A stretch of 64,000 bases of DNA from Escallonia rubra (GCA_033065855.1 JAVXUO010001690.1:434001-498000); one strand, 5' to 3'. Counted from the stretch's first letter, positions 1-11,464 are shown. Made by a program: numbers and translations. Notes: generated by a model from the letters alone, not told the origin.

Positions 1-730
1 TCATTTGGCTCATCCCAAATAGACTACTCTCCATGGATTCTACACATCATTGCCATCATGGAAGCATAGATCGAAGGCTAATCTTCACATATATCTTGTT
101 GCGTTTCTCTTGTTGTAAAATCTAACAAGAAACTCGAGAGAGCTGTACTCACATTTCAAGTCTTATGTTCTCAAGCATGCAAAACGCAACAATTGTTTTT
201 CTCTAGAAAGGATCAACCGACTTCACACACAGTAACGCTGAGTGAGTGACGCATAGCCCATCGAGCAACGTCCTCTCCAGAAAATTTTCGCTGCTGCCAA
301 CTTCTCCACCGTAATTTAAAAAGGGTACACCTTTTGAAGGCAACAATCTTACAAGTTCTTGAAACTTGTTCATACCTCATCATTCCTAAAATTTACTTTC
401 TAAAAGATTAACTTTTCTTTTTCCATGTACTCCTATATAGTATGGACGCAAAGGTTGTCGGCCGACAAACCCAATTCATGGCTCCTTTTTTCTGTCCTTG
501 AGATTGCGATTGAATGTAAAGTTTTTCACTTTCAAATGGAGAAGAAAGGTGCTTTCATATTGCAGAGAAAAATGGATGTACAAATCGTTCCATTCCATCA
601 TCGAGCCTCTAGTTAGTGTTCGAGAAAATTCAAAGTAAATATATAATGTTAGTAAGCTCGATCAAAATGAAAGTAAACATAAACAACTGATTGAGCAATT
701 ACCTTTGTAATTATATATAAGAGCTGATTC
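1..730. other. Intergenic, no gene recognised
   Basis: AT-rich sequence with no open frame resembling a known protein. A 63-codon frame at 425-616 has no recognisable domain and no splice partners. I see no repeat structure before the foldback element that starts near 731. Confidence 0.5.
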
Positions 731-1037
731 GTTGCTCGCGCTGACAACTTAAGCTAAATTGTCAGCGTGATCTGGTTGTCCATCCATTACGGATGGACGA
801 GCCAGATCTATTTTTTTAAAGTAAACTTCGTCGTCCGCCACATAATGTAGCGGACGGTGAAATTTGAAATACTGCCTCCTATTTGCCTGCGAATCCCTCC
901 GACTCATTAAATACCTTCGAGGTATTTTGGTCAAAATTGCCGTCCGCTACATAATGTAGCGAAAGTCGGTTTTTTATTTTATTTTAAAAGTTAGATCTGA
1001 TCCGTCCATCTGCTGGCAACTTTCCAGCGCGAGTAAT
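731..1037. mobile_element. Small foldback element (MITE-like)
   Basis: The left end reads GTTGCTCGCGCTG and the right end, reverse-complemented, reads ATTACTCGCGCTG, followed on both sides by further loosely complementary sequence (an AGATCT block and a CCGTCCGC block). Inside, the palindrome around CTACATAATGTAG occurs twice, near 838-860 and 940-962, in similar GC-rich contexts. The element is about 300 bp, has no coding capacity and folds on itself, as MITEs do. I could not find a clear target-site duplication, so the ends are approximate and the superfamily is not assigned. Confidence 0.5.
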
Positions 1038-2340
1038 AGTGGATCATATATATATATATACCTCAATGTCCTTTAATAAGGCGACATTGTTCTTACCTTA
1101 ATTACAGAGTAGCATTAAGAGTATAAATGATCTACCTTGAACACTTTAAAAACAAGTATATTAACATTGAGTTGGGTTGAGGTGCGGCCGGTGCAAAACG
1201 ACAAACCCAGCCTCTTTTGCCTAGTTCTCTACGTTTGCAGCAGTAGAGAGAAATTGAAGCTTCACCCAACGCTTCTTTTTGTCAACAAGAACATATAGAT
1301 TGTGCGCTCCCAAGTTTAAGAGAATACGATGATGAAAACGTATCTAATTTTTACACATTTTATTTCTGTAATTAGACTTGTGGTGAAGAAGAAAAGTAGA
1401 TAGGTGAATCGAAGTGCAAAAGACCAAGTCTCGACACACACAAACTTTAATATACTTTGGCTAGAAAAGGAAAGAGCTTGTAAAACAGGCGCACACAAAA
1501 TCCCTCATCAAAACCGGAGGACAATGTAGTCTCTATTTCAGCGATACCATTAATCTTTATAGTAAGACATTATTGTTAAAGTAGATATTACTTTACACTA
1601 TTTGCTCTGCACACTTATAATAAACCCATAAAAGTAAAAAAAAAAAAACAAAAATAAAGTAATCCTCAATACCTTTTTTTTCTTTGACCACGAGAATTGC
1701 ATTTTTTAATACTTTTGAACAATCGCACTATGATAAACTAATTAGTACTTGAAATTGACTTGCCAAATAAATAGTAATTTTTTAATATCAAAATACTCTA
1801 GCAAGAGTTTTAAACAAGAAAAAAAATAAATCAAAGATCTTATCAGGAAAAAAAAAAATAGTACTTCACTTTCTCGTGATTTAATGGGTCCTATAGGAAT
1901 TTGAACCGGCTTTGATTGCTGCTTTTTCTGAGAATCTACGCTGGTCAAGGCCACGCTGTTATTAAAAAATATTCTTTTCCATTTCTTTACGTGAAATTAA
2001 AAACTATTCTTGTTTTAATATCATATATATTCAACACCAACTATTTCCGTTGGGGTTTTTCTTGTTTGTCATTCTGCTGCAATTATTGGAAACACTAGTT
2101 ATTAACTCTTTTTTTTTAATTTAATACCACGATTCCATGGTTTACTCATATAGGGTTTACATCTATTACATTGAACGACGTTAAAAACTAGGTGCAATCT
2201 ACTGTTAAGGAAGTGGTCTGTAGTGCACGTGAATGTGCATTCTAATGCCAAGATTTTTTGCAATTGAGTTCAATCGTTCAAAAAGAAATCCAAAGTCCAT
2301 TTATTTATAGGCAAAGATATGCATGTATCATTAGGCAACA
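1038..2340. other. Intergenic AT-rich sequence
   Basis: It includes a short TA microsatellite near 1050-1062 and several A or T homopolymers. No gene, RNA or structured repeat is recognised. Confidence 0.5.
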
Positions 2341-3660
2341 CATGACGCTACCTAGGAGTACCACCTTGCTGAGGGGTGCCATATATTAATGTTGATTCTT
2401 CTCCAATCATCGGATCACATACTCGTTATGCCTGCCATGTGCAACTTAAATCTATCTATCTGAAAACACTAATTCACACATCCCCGATGTGGCCAGAGAA
2501 CATCCTCGTTCTAAGCATTAGTTTAAAGCCCTTATTGAGTCCCATGAGATGCGTCAAGAGACTTAAAGAACTTGATAGCGACGAGGGAGGTCGCGACTCT
2601 CGACTGTCAGGCGGACTACGCGAGATGCTTTTTGCAGACCTGCTCCCTCTCAAAATGATCTGGGGGTCATGATCCTGGAAGCGTCGATGATCACTGGTTA
2701 TGTGAGTGCGGCAGGGTCATAGCTCAGCCTTGCCTAGTGCTACCGTGGGTCACCACAAGCGGAGACAGTGTTTTTGAGAACAAACTTATCCTACTGCGAA
2801 TAAGGATCCTCATGTTAAAGCAGTACGAGTGGAGCCCCTCGGATGCTACGCTCTCCAGAGAGCGGGTTAGAGCTACGTCCAAGGCGAGGCACGTTATCGG
2901 TGGCACTGAACTTATTACATCAGAACCGGGGTGCAATAATGTGACAGGGTGCCAGGAGTGTGACTGCATATGTGGTGTGGTGCATGAGCACGAGGCGGAG
3001 TATGGGTATCGGGGGCATGCTTAGTGGAGATGGCGCAAATGCATGGTGAATGAGTCTCCTACAGAGCATGTGACACATTGACAAAGCAGGGACGCAACCG
3101 AGAAAACTATTAGCGGGGAATGTATGATAAGACGAGGCGCTCGGAGCGCAGCCAGGCGTCACGATGCCCAGTGCATCAACGATAGCGTTATAGAGTCACG
3201 CAGCACGGAAGCAAAATTCACGTGCGGTTAGGGTCATTGCGCTAATTAGGCAGGCCTACGGGAGTTGTGTTGGGGTACGTAATGCGGATATGGCGCTTGA
3301 GCTGGACGTCGTGGCGCTCATGTGCAGCAGCGGAGGTCACGTGGCTAAGAGCTTCTCTAAGAGAGAAAAGACCAAGGATGTGGAGTTAGGAGCCCTTATG
3401 GATCAAAGAGGCAAAGAAAATAGAGCTAAAACCCCCCAAGGATGGGGAGCTAGGATCCCCAATCCAAGGGAAAGCCTTGAACCAACTATTTTTCCCCAAG
3501 GGAAGGCCTCGGTCGACCACCAAGGGGGAGCTCGAGCTCGGGTCGACCACTAGACTGGGTGGGGGAGTGGGGGGAGGGAGGGTGAGGGTTGACTCTCTAC
3601 CCTGGCAAGACACCGTCAACTCTCTTGGCTAAGGAAGGAAGCGTGTCGAACCTAACCTTA
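2341..3660. other. GC-richer unidentified stretch, possible decayed repeat
   Basis: Base composition changes abruptly to a more GC- and CpG-rich sequence than the flanks, with several overlapping frames of 80-98 codons on both strands (2376-2672, 2737-3024, 2724-2969, 3290-3553). None of these translations resembles a family I know and no splice-linked gene emerges. Mixed frames of this kind are typical of a decayed retroelement body, but I see no reverse transcriptase, integrase or protease motif. Origin unknown. Confidence 0.35.
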
Positions 3661-5113
3661 ACGTAATTCATACAGAAAAAGTGCAACGCGTGCCTTAGAG
3701 CATGCGCTTTGAGTTGATTGAATTGGTAGGTTTGAACTTTGGCCGTGAAATATATGTTGATGTGTCGTAAAAAGTGGTCCCAAAGAGCGGTTAAAAGGTG
3801 TTTCCAAGATGGGCTAGTGAAACATTCAAAGTCATGTAAGAATTTGGCAGTTCTAGCCAGCTCAGCTAATTAATCAGCTACAACATCGCGTATTCATTTC
3901 ATTACGATAGCTCGTAACTTCTAAAGTTTTTTTTTTTTTTGGCTAGGAGAAACGTTGTACTACGAATCAAAGAGAATTTGTTACAAGAGCTGAAAAATAT
4001 TTCAGGCAAAACATATCTTATTGTAGCAAATAACTTAGACTACTTTTAATTTTTAAATTACAATAAAGGTATTTTTATAGTAGTCAGATTTGTGTTTTCG
4101 TACTTTTATGCTAGAGAAGTCCTTAAGTAAAAGGCATATCCAAACCCACACACTTAATTTAAGTTACAAACGTGCTATGATTTTAATTTTTTTTAGAAAT
4201 CATAAAAATTCGCAGGCCTAGTTGGACACAATCAATTTTGTGTTAAATATGAGAAGTACGAGAAATTAAATAGGGGATGAGAATAAATTTTGGCAGACCC
4301 CCAAGAGGAATGTGTTGGGGCATCGACGTCAAGACTAGAATATTTTTGGTTACAGAGGCTCGGCTCGTGACTTAAGGTATGCGTTAAAGTTAAATTTTGA
4401 CTGTCGAATATCTATTAGCGTATCGCGAAAGTAAGACTCAAGAGCGATCAGAAGAACGTGGCCTAAGCTAAAAACCATGTGTTTGCTAAAAGTGCGTCTC
4501 TTTTCATTAGCCAAGAGGGGCTACCAAACTTCTAGTAGAAAAACCCCTCAGCTGAAACATGAGTCACCGCCATCCATTCTCTGCGCTTTGAGTCATCCCC
4601 TCGTGGGTTTCGAGAACCAAAACTGATTCAAAGCATTGGCCAGGTCGACGGCCAACAATTCTTCCGTTTTTTCTTTTAATTAAAGCTTACAGCAAGATAT
4701 AGTCAAAGCTTCGCACTGTATATGATCTACATGTGAAAGAGATGTTTAGCCCATTAAATCTAAAGGTTGCGGTTTTTATTTTTATTAACAATATAATGCA
4801 TATATATTTGCATCGCGTAATTATTTTTTCATGATGCATATAATTTTATTGTTCTTCTAAAAATAAAAAAAGGAAGATAGTATGCTTGTTGATGGCCGCA
4901 TATGAAGTGCGACTCAGACATACTCTATGGGGTCAATTGCGCTTTGGATCCCTCTAATACGGAATAGTTGTATTTTCTACCACCTGCTTCTAGTAACGAA
5001 GAATGGGCGAAAGAAAATCTACGACATTCAGGAATTGACGGTACCTCCCATGATGTGCTATTTTTCTTTCTTTAGCAACATTTATCTATTAAAGTTATTT
5101 CTCATGTTTGTTA
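3661..5113. other. Intergenic, weak internal repeat
   Basis: No gene is recognised. About 75 bases near 3725-3800 align loosely, at roughly two thirds identity by eye, with 4385-4460, suggesting two old copies of one repeat. The 63-codon frame at 4927-5118 is hydrophobic but matches nothing known. Confidence 0.35.
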
Positions 5114-5354
5114 TGTAATACCCCGAAATTTTCTTTTCCTTATGTGAAATTAATATTTTTGATTAATTAAGTTTGTGGTCTTTTGTTAACATTAAGAAAA
5201 TGAATTGGGACTGTTTCTGAAATTTTCGGTTGAATGAAAATGGTTTCATCCGAATCAAAACTTATTGATTATAAGTTTTTGAGTTCTGAAATATTTGGTC
5301 GAAGGAAAATAGTTTGGCTTCGAATAAAAATGGTTTTCTGAAGTTTTAGTCGAA

Positions 5355-5790
5355 TTTAAAGGTTTTTAGTCGACTAAAAGAGTGTTTCGGTCGACTAAAA
5401 AGTATTTAAATTGTGTAAAAATGGTTTTTTTGGAGTTTTAGTCGAATTTAAAGGTTTTAGTCGACTAAAAGAGTGATTTCAGTCGACTAAAAGTTTGGTC
5501 GATGAACAGTGATTTTTGAACAGTAAATGTGAACAGTGATTTTGAACAGTAACCATGAACAGTGATTTTGAACAGTGTTTTGTGAACAGTGTTTTTGGAA
5601 AGCTTCGACTAAAAGTGAGGTTTAGTCGACTTAAAGTGTTTGATTCGACTAAAAGTGGGTTTTAGTCGACTAAAAGTGTTTTAGTCGACTATAAGTGAAA
5701 AAAATAAAAAATTCATTCGACTCAAAGTTTGTGTTTCAGTCGACTCAAAGTGTGTTTTAGTCGACTCAAAGTGGTTCATTCGAATGCAAA
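5355..5790. repeat. Palindromic GTCGAC motif array in LTR
   Basis: About nine copies of the core AGTCGACT, often within the perfect palindrome TTTAGTCGACTAAA, are interspersed with TTCGACT half sites. A cluster of GAACAGTG units lies at 5505-5600. The array ends about 20 bases before the TATA box at 5810. The arrangement resembles a repeated enhancer in an LTR U3 region. Function is inferred. Confidence 0.7.
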
Positions 5791-5809
5791 CTTAAAATTT
5801 TTGTCCTTC

Positions 5810-5819
5810 TATATATATA
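5810..5819 (+). promoter_or_regulatory. TATA box of the LTR
   Basis: An alternating TA run ending in TATAG lies just downstream of the palindromic array and is followed by a pyrimidine-rich and then GA-rich leader. It is a plausible LTR promoter; transcription is not shown. Confidence 0.5.
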
Positions 5820-6529
5820 GTGTTCTATTTTCATTTCTCGCCTTTTTTTCTTTTCTTCTCCTTTGTAAGAGAGAGAGAGGAAGATGAAGAGAAAGAGAGA
5901 GATTGGAGAAGATGGCTTGGAAAATTTGGAAGCTCTAAGGAGGAGCTTAAGGATTTGTGACTCTCAAGAGGCTTGATTAAGGTAAGGGTTTACTTTCAAA
6001 TTTCGAATCAGCGATGGACCAATCGCTCATGTAAGTCTTTAGATTCTTTTGAAATCCGAACCTCTCGTTTTGTTTTGGGGATAAGTGATTCTTCATCTCG
6101 TTTTTGTTTTGAACCTTGTTAAGAATGACTTGTTGTCAATTCTATGATTTGTGAAAAATCAAATTCCGTCAGATTTGTTTGACCTCAGAATATTGACGTA
6201 TTGATATCGTCGTTTCAGTAATTTATGATCGTTATTATTTTCGTGAACTCCACTTATTGTTTGACGAGTTCGTTGTTTGATAATGTGATTTTGAAACTTC
6301 TGAATATGGTTTGATTTGTCCGATATTTGATAACGGTTATTTTGAGATTTTGTTTTGGTGACTTTATGAGCCATGTCACAGTGTATGTGACTTATTTCCG
6401 ACTTACCCACGTGGATTGAAACGTGGGCTAGCTCAGGGGAGTTGAGCTAGAGATCGCGATCTTACTTTCCGAACCGGCCTCATATGTCAGGAGTGACGTA
6501 TGTGACCACTTTCTGAATGGCTCTCTAGT

Positions 6530-6960
6530 GTCTGTTTCGATACTATCTGTTTCCGAACTCAGATGTATTTTGATATTTGATATTTGGTCCGACAGTGTCT
6601 GTCTCCGAACTCTGATATATTTTGGCATATGATATTCGGTCTGACATCTCTAGTGTCTATTTCCGAACTTTGGTATATTTTGGCATATGATATTCAGTCT
6701 GACATCTCTAGTGTCTGTTTCGATAGTATCTGTTTCCGAACTCAGATGATTTTTGATATTTGATATATGGTCCGATAGTATCTGTTTCCGAACTCAGATA
6801 TAATTTGACATTTGAATTTGTGTTTGATGTCCATTCTGTTGGAACCTTTGTGTCTGTCTTTGTATTCGGAAATGTTTTGACATTCGAAATCTGGTTTGAT
6901 TATCTGTTCCGTTGAAACAAATTTGGTACTTCCGAAATTTCGTTTCTCAGATATTTTTGG
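6530..6960. repeat. Degenerate tandem repeats in LTR interior
   Basis: The phrase CTGTTTCCGAACTCAGAT and close variants recur about six times, each followed by a T-rich segment containing TTTGATATTTG or TTTTGGCATATG. This is a decayed tandem array inside the putative LTR with no coding frame. Confidence 0.65.
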
Positions 6961-7485
6961 TTTTCGACTGATTGGTCCTTTGAGCGACCTTACTGGGCAT
7001 TTGGCTCATCCCCTTATTATTTTTCCTTTCAGGTGGTTAGTAGGTGGGATTTCAGATTTGAAGGGCTAGCTGTGTGACCAAAGTTAGCTGCCTTATTTCA
7101 GAGTTAGTATTGACATTAAGTGTATTTAATTAAGACAAGTTGGTATTATTTAGGTTTCGTTTTGAACTCCGTGTTGGAGAAAATTTTGGATTGTATAAAG
7201 GCTTTGGGCCCCTATGTCAGATATTGATGTTTTTGGGAATTATTAGTATATGATCTGATTGACCGTTTGGGAGATTTATGATAAAGAGTAAAGATCTTTA
7301 TGACTCCGTTGTTATGGTATTTTAAGGTTTTCTGATTTCGTTTGGGAGACTTTCGATATTGTCTCGTTTGGAATTTTAGTGTATGCTCTGATTTACCAAT
7401 TTGAAGTCTTCTGATAATTATGAAATTTTGTCTGATCTCTGTATATTTGGCATTAACGCTCCGTAAATAAATCCGGGGCGTTACA

Positions 7486-8200
7486 GATATGTTTGTCTCG
7501 TAGAAGACATTGTAAATGTCAATAATTATAGATCAAAGTTTGATACTTTCCACATCCTTTTTGAAAAAAGTTTTGACTGCTACCTATTATAGGAGGACAC
7601 GAATCCCCTGCTGACACACCAATGGTTACATCACGGGTGTTGTGACTAATCTTACCCGTCAAACGCACCACCTTTTGTCACGTTACCGCATCTTAACCCA
7701 TGAGTTACATCACTCTCTCTCTCTCACTTCCCAACTGAAATCCCTATCTCTCTCTCTCTCTCTTAACACAACACCCTTTTTGTTTCGTGTCCATTGTACG
7801 TAGGAAGATATCTAATAGTCGTTATATGTAATTAATGACATATCTGCTAACACTTTCAGTAATGAATTTTAGCAGTACATTTTTAATGTCACAACATAAA
7901 AACTAATAACAACATATATCGATTATTAATTATCGTTATATAAGAAACGTAACTACTTTCTTACATTCCTGATATAATAGTCAAACCTTTCCTCGATTTT
8001 TTACGATTTATTACTTTCCTTGCCCCTGCGTGAGAAACAGCGACTGACTGTACAAACATCAGGAGAAGTTGGTGTTGTATAAAACGCAAATAAAAAGCAT
8101 TTCTCACGAGCAGCCAATCATCAAGCTCTAGGCTCCAGGAGGTACATGGAATCATAAGCCTGCTGTGATTCTTTTTTCTCTCTCCCTGAACTATATGGGA
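7486..8200. other. Intergenic with CT microsatellites
   Basis: CT dinucleotide tracts occur near 7708-7725 and 7748-7765. No gene is recognised; the 80-codon minus-strand frame at 7961-8203 has no known similarity. Confidence 0.5.
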
Positions 8201-8209
8201 CAAAATGTA

Positions 8210-8548
8210 GGGATAATACCAATTTACTCCCCTGAACTATCCTCGTTTTGTTATTTTGGTCCCTAAACTTTAAAATTCGTTAAATCAGTCCCTGTACTTT
8301 GTGCCGTCATCAATTTAGTCCCTCCGTTAGCATTTCTGTTAAAACTCGGGGGTATTTTAGTCAAATAATAAAAAAATATGGGATAATATCATTTTAGTCC
8401 CCTGAACTATCCCCGCTTTTTTATTTTGGTCACTGTATTTTAAAATCGTTAAATCAGTTCATGTACTTTGCATCGTCATTAATTTAGTTCCTCCGTTAGC
8501 ATTTCTGTTAAAACTCGGGGGTATTTTAGTCAAATAATGAAAAAATAT
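8210..8548 (+). repeat. Left terminal inverted repeat, two tandem units
   Basis: Two tandem units, about 8210-8381 and 8382-8548, share phrases such as TTAGCATTTCTGTTAAAACT and GGTATTTTAGTCAAATAATG. They match the right arm in reverse complement. Confidence 0.85.
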
Positions 8549-9182
8549 TTCATATCTCTTCCCTTTTCTGCCTTCCCCGAACCCACACCACCCCCCTTCC
8601 CCCCCCCCCGCCTTTCCACCATAAATCAACCATCACCATAAATCAACCATCACCACTAGTCGTTCGATCACCACCATTCTCAGCCACAAGAAGACATGTT
8701 CATCATACCTGCCATTAACCCCCCACTCTCCCCCATTCTTCTTCCCCCACATCTGCTGCGACCACCGTAAATCAACCATCACCACTTCTGCCTTTTCTCT
8801 AGCAATTGGTGGAATGCATAAGCCCTCCATAGAGATGGGTGACCTTCCTGGGTTTCCTTTGTAGATTCTTGTCATTTTTCGTTGCAGATCTGAGAATGGA
8901 AGGAATTGGGTGGGCTTCCTAGTTTCCTTTGCTGTAATTAGGGTGTTGGTGTTGAGAAGGAGGATGAAGGGTATGTTAGATCAGGTAAGGGATGTTCCAT
9001 GTGGTGAGTCATATGTAATTGTAGTGGAAGATGATTGATGGGTTTAGTTTTAAAGGGATGAAATTTGAAGTTCATGATTTTGGTGGTGGCTGTTAAGATG
9101 GAGAAGAGAGGGAGGAAAGGAAAACGGGGAAGAGAGAAGAGAGAGAAAGGTAAAGGGGAGAGGTTGAGGACTATAAGGCTAG

Positions 9183-9510
9183 GGCTTGACTGAAATATCC
9201 CTAAATTTATAATAAAAATGCTAACGGATGGACTAAATTAATGACGATGCAAAGTACATGGACTGATTTAACGAATTTTAAAGTACAGGGACCAAAATAA
9301 AAAAGCGGGGATAGTTCAGGGGACTAAAATGGTATTATCCCATATTTTTCATTATTTGACTAAAATACCCCCGAGTTTTAACAGAAATGCTAACGGAGGG
9401 ACTAAATTGATGACGGCACAAAGTACAAGGACTGATTTAACGAATTTTAAAGTTCAGGGACCAAAATAACAAAACGGGGATAGTTCAGGGGAGTAAAATG
9501 GTATTATCCC
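9183..9510 (-). repeat. Right terminal inverted repeat, two tandem units
   Basis: This is the reverse complement of the left arm, again as two tandem units, ending GGTATTATCCC. The inner unit has lost some of its edge sequence. Confidence 0.85.
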
Positions 9511-9519
9511 CAAAATGTA

Positions 9520-10236
9520 GATGCCCATCGTGTAATTGTCACTGATATAATGACTTTGGTGACAGTTGGGGCCTATATATGTTGCAAAAAATTTCTTTCA
9601 AAACAAACTTGTTTGTTGCGCCTTACAAAACCCATCAAGCAAAGTAACAAAAAACGCGACGTATTGGCGATAAATTAATAGAAAGTCTTAATCACGAATA
9701 TTTGCCGGATTCGTAAACATCGTAAGATTTGAACCCTGGTACTTCCGGCTCTTAACACAGTTTTGTGCCATCACACCAACCTATAATTGTTGCTTAATTT
9801 TAGTAAATGAAATACATATTTTAGTAAGCCACACATAATTATAAAGCACTAGCAGTACGTTCTCTCTCTTTTTTTTTACACATCGCTTGAAGAATGGAAG
9901 ATTTCTTGTATTTTTGTTATTTCAATTACATATTTTTACAAAATTTCATACACTTAAAATTATTATAACCTGAACGGTTAATTACCGAATTATTCCCAAT
10001 TTACGATACGAATTTTGTTATTCCACCGTATTATTATCGATTCAATGACGAAATTCTTTGAATAATTCTCGAATTCTGAATTATTGTCACATACCGAAAG
10101 TTCCCGGATACCGAATTTGTTACTATGCCGTCAAGCGACATCAGAGCCTCTACATATATTGATGACTGATGACGGGTTTCGAATGCACTCAGTGAGAGTC
10201 GAACGTAATGAATTTAAATTTACAATTTATTCATGT
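9520..10236. other. Intergenic AT-rich sequence
   Basis: No gene, RNA or ordered repeat is recognised between the two transposons. Confidence 0.5.
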
Positions 10237-10244
10237 CTTCTCAA

Positions 10245-11125
10245 TAGGGATGGCAATAAGACCCGCAACCGGCGGATACCCCTCCGTCTCGCTCCTATAG
10301 GAGCGGGTATTTTTGACTTTGACCAGACCACGGGGCGGGTATGATTTTTTCTAAAAAATCCGCAACGGGTTAGGAGCGGGTATGGTATTTAGTTCAAACC
10401 GTCCCGGTACCCGCCTCTCCCCGCGACCCGTGACCGCCCCGATATATTAACCCTATTCACCATTTAATCATAGCCGTCCATCCCACACATCTATAAGATG
10501 TTTCCCCAACCCTAATTTCCAATCAATCTGCCGCTTCACCCTTATTTTCACTCTCTGACGACTCCACTCTCTGCCGACAACTTGATGCCGCTTCACCCTA
10601 ATTTTCATCTGCCGACAAAGGTGCCGCGCCGTTGCGCCTCCTTCTTCTCTCCCGCCGTCGGCAACTGACTTGCGATTAACTTAACGGCACCGTCGGCGAC
10701 TGACCCAACTAGCTTTAAGCCATAAACTAAAGCAACCCATACCATTAACAGTTGATCTCTCTGAAGCTGGTTGTGAGCTTCTTGGGATCATCAACGGCTG
10801 TTTTCGTTGTGATTTTTGGTGTGGTTTTGAGAGTCTGTATGTGCAGTACTACTTTGTTAAGATGGAATGAGATGAGGTACAGGAAGAAATGCTTGCCACC
10901 TGGTATCATGGGTTGGCCACTTTTTGGTGAGACTACAGAGTTTCTAAAACAAGGTCCTGCCAGAGCGGGGCGGGGCGGGTGGGGACGGGTTTTCTAAAGC
11001 ATTTTAGGATCGGATATGGATTTGAGATTAAATAACCCGGTGCGGGGCGGGTAGGATTTCAAGGGTAGCGGGGCGGGTGCGAATCTTATAAGATATGCAT
11101 CTGACCCACCCCATTGCCATCCCTA
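10245..11125. mobile_element. Non-autonomous hAT-like element carrying gene fragment
   Basis: The ends are TAGGGATGGCAAT and ATTGCCATCCCTA, perfect 13-bp inverted repeats flanked by the perfect 8-bp target duplication CTTCTCAA (10237-10244 and 11126-11133). An 8-bp duplication with TAGGG-type ends is diagnostic of hAT transposons. The subterminal regions on both sides are crowded with GCGGGT/ACCCGC motifs, the usual hAT transposase-binding layout. At 881 bp there is no transposase. The interior (10752-10958) is a recognisable piece of a cytochrome P450 gene on the plus strand, so the element has picked up host coding sequence. Confidence 0.9.
10752..10958 (+). pseudogene. CYP85A N-terminal exon fragment inside hAT element
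   Basis: About 69 codons without a stop. A hydrophobic membrane-anchor segment is followed by LLRWNEMRYRKK, then LPPGIMGWPLFGETTEFLK and QGP. This is the start of plant CYP85A (brassinosteroid C-6 oxidase), including the proline-rich hinge after the anchor. There is no convincing ATG: the frame opens at a TTG. Similarity stops abruptly after the Gly-Pro at about 10958, where the GCGGG-rich hAT end begins. Two residues usually conserved are altered (Gly to Cys before LPPG, Thr to Ile after it), suggesting relaxed selection. The heme-binding domain and all later exons are absent, so it cannot be an enzyme. Confidence 0.85.
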
Positions 11126-11133
11126 CTTCTCAA

Positions 11134-11464
11134 CCACTAACATAACCTCATTAGTTCCATCACAATAAATATTTATGCATTAACTATATGTATGTGACAC
11201 AGAAAAAATAAAATTTAACTGTTATTTGGACCGTACAAGAAATGTCAGCAAAATCCTTGAATTTTGAGGCAGAGAGGTTTCAAATCCTGTTGAGTTTGCC
11301 ACTGTAACAGTGTCTTTTGTTGACTTTAACAAACACTTGCACACACACTGCTCTTTCAGACACCCAATTTCCCTCTTACACCAGTCCATTCCAAGTCTCC
11401 TTCTTAAGATCTCCCTACATTTCTCATTTGTGTTCATACTACCCCCACAACAAGCAAGCAAGCC
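11134..11464. other. Upstream region of the TRM-like gene
   Basis: A short AT-rich interval lies between the hAT target duplication and the TRM-like start codon. The last 150 bases are CT- and CA-rich like a 5' UTR. I see no clear TATA box. The transposon lies about 340 bp upstream of the gene's ATG, close enough to sit in its promoter. Confidence 0.4.

Larger units (their letters stand above)
5114..7485 (+). mobile_element. Probable solo LTR (Ty3/gypsy type)
   Basis: The segment opens with TGTAATACCCCG and closes with CGGGGCGTTACA. These are near-perfect short inverted ends with TG and CA termini, as in plant Ty3/gypsy LTRs of the Tekay type. A TATA box lies at 5810-5819, followed by a purine-rich leader. 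Upstream are tandem palindromic motifs and GAACAGTG repeats, as expected of a U3 promoter. There is no gag-pol and no second LTR in the window, so it looks like a solo LTR of about 2.37 kb. The immediate 5-bp flanks do not match. An 8-bp direct repeat ATGTTTGT sits just outside (5104-5111 and 7489-7496), so the exact ends and the integration mode remain uncertain. Confidence 0.6.
8210..9510. mobile_element. Mutator-like element with long inverted repeats
   Basis: The element begins GGGATAATACC and ends GGTATTATCCC and is flanked by the perfect 9-bp direct repeat CAAAATGTA (8201-8209 and 9511-9519). Long terminal inverted repeats of about 330 bp each contain two tandem copies of a unit of roughly 165 bp, so four related units are present. 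A 9-bp target duplication with long inverted ends is characteristic of MULEs. The 1301-bp element encodes no transposase. Its interior (about 8550-9180) is C-rich on the left and G/A-rich on the right, with no open frame I recognise, so it is non-autonomous. Confidence 0.85.
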
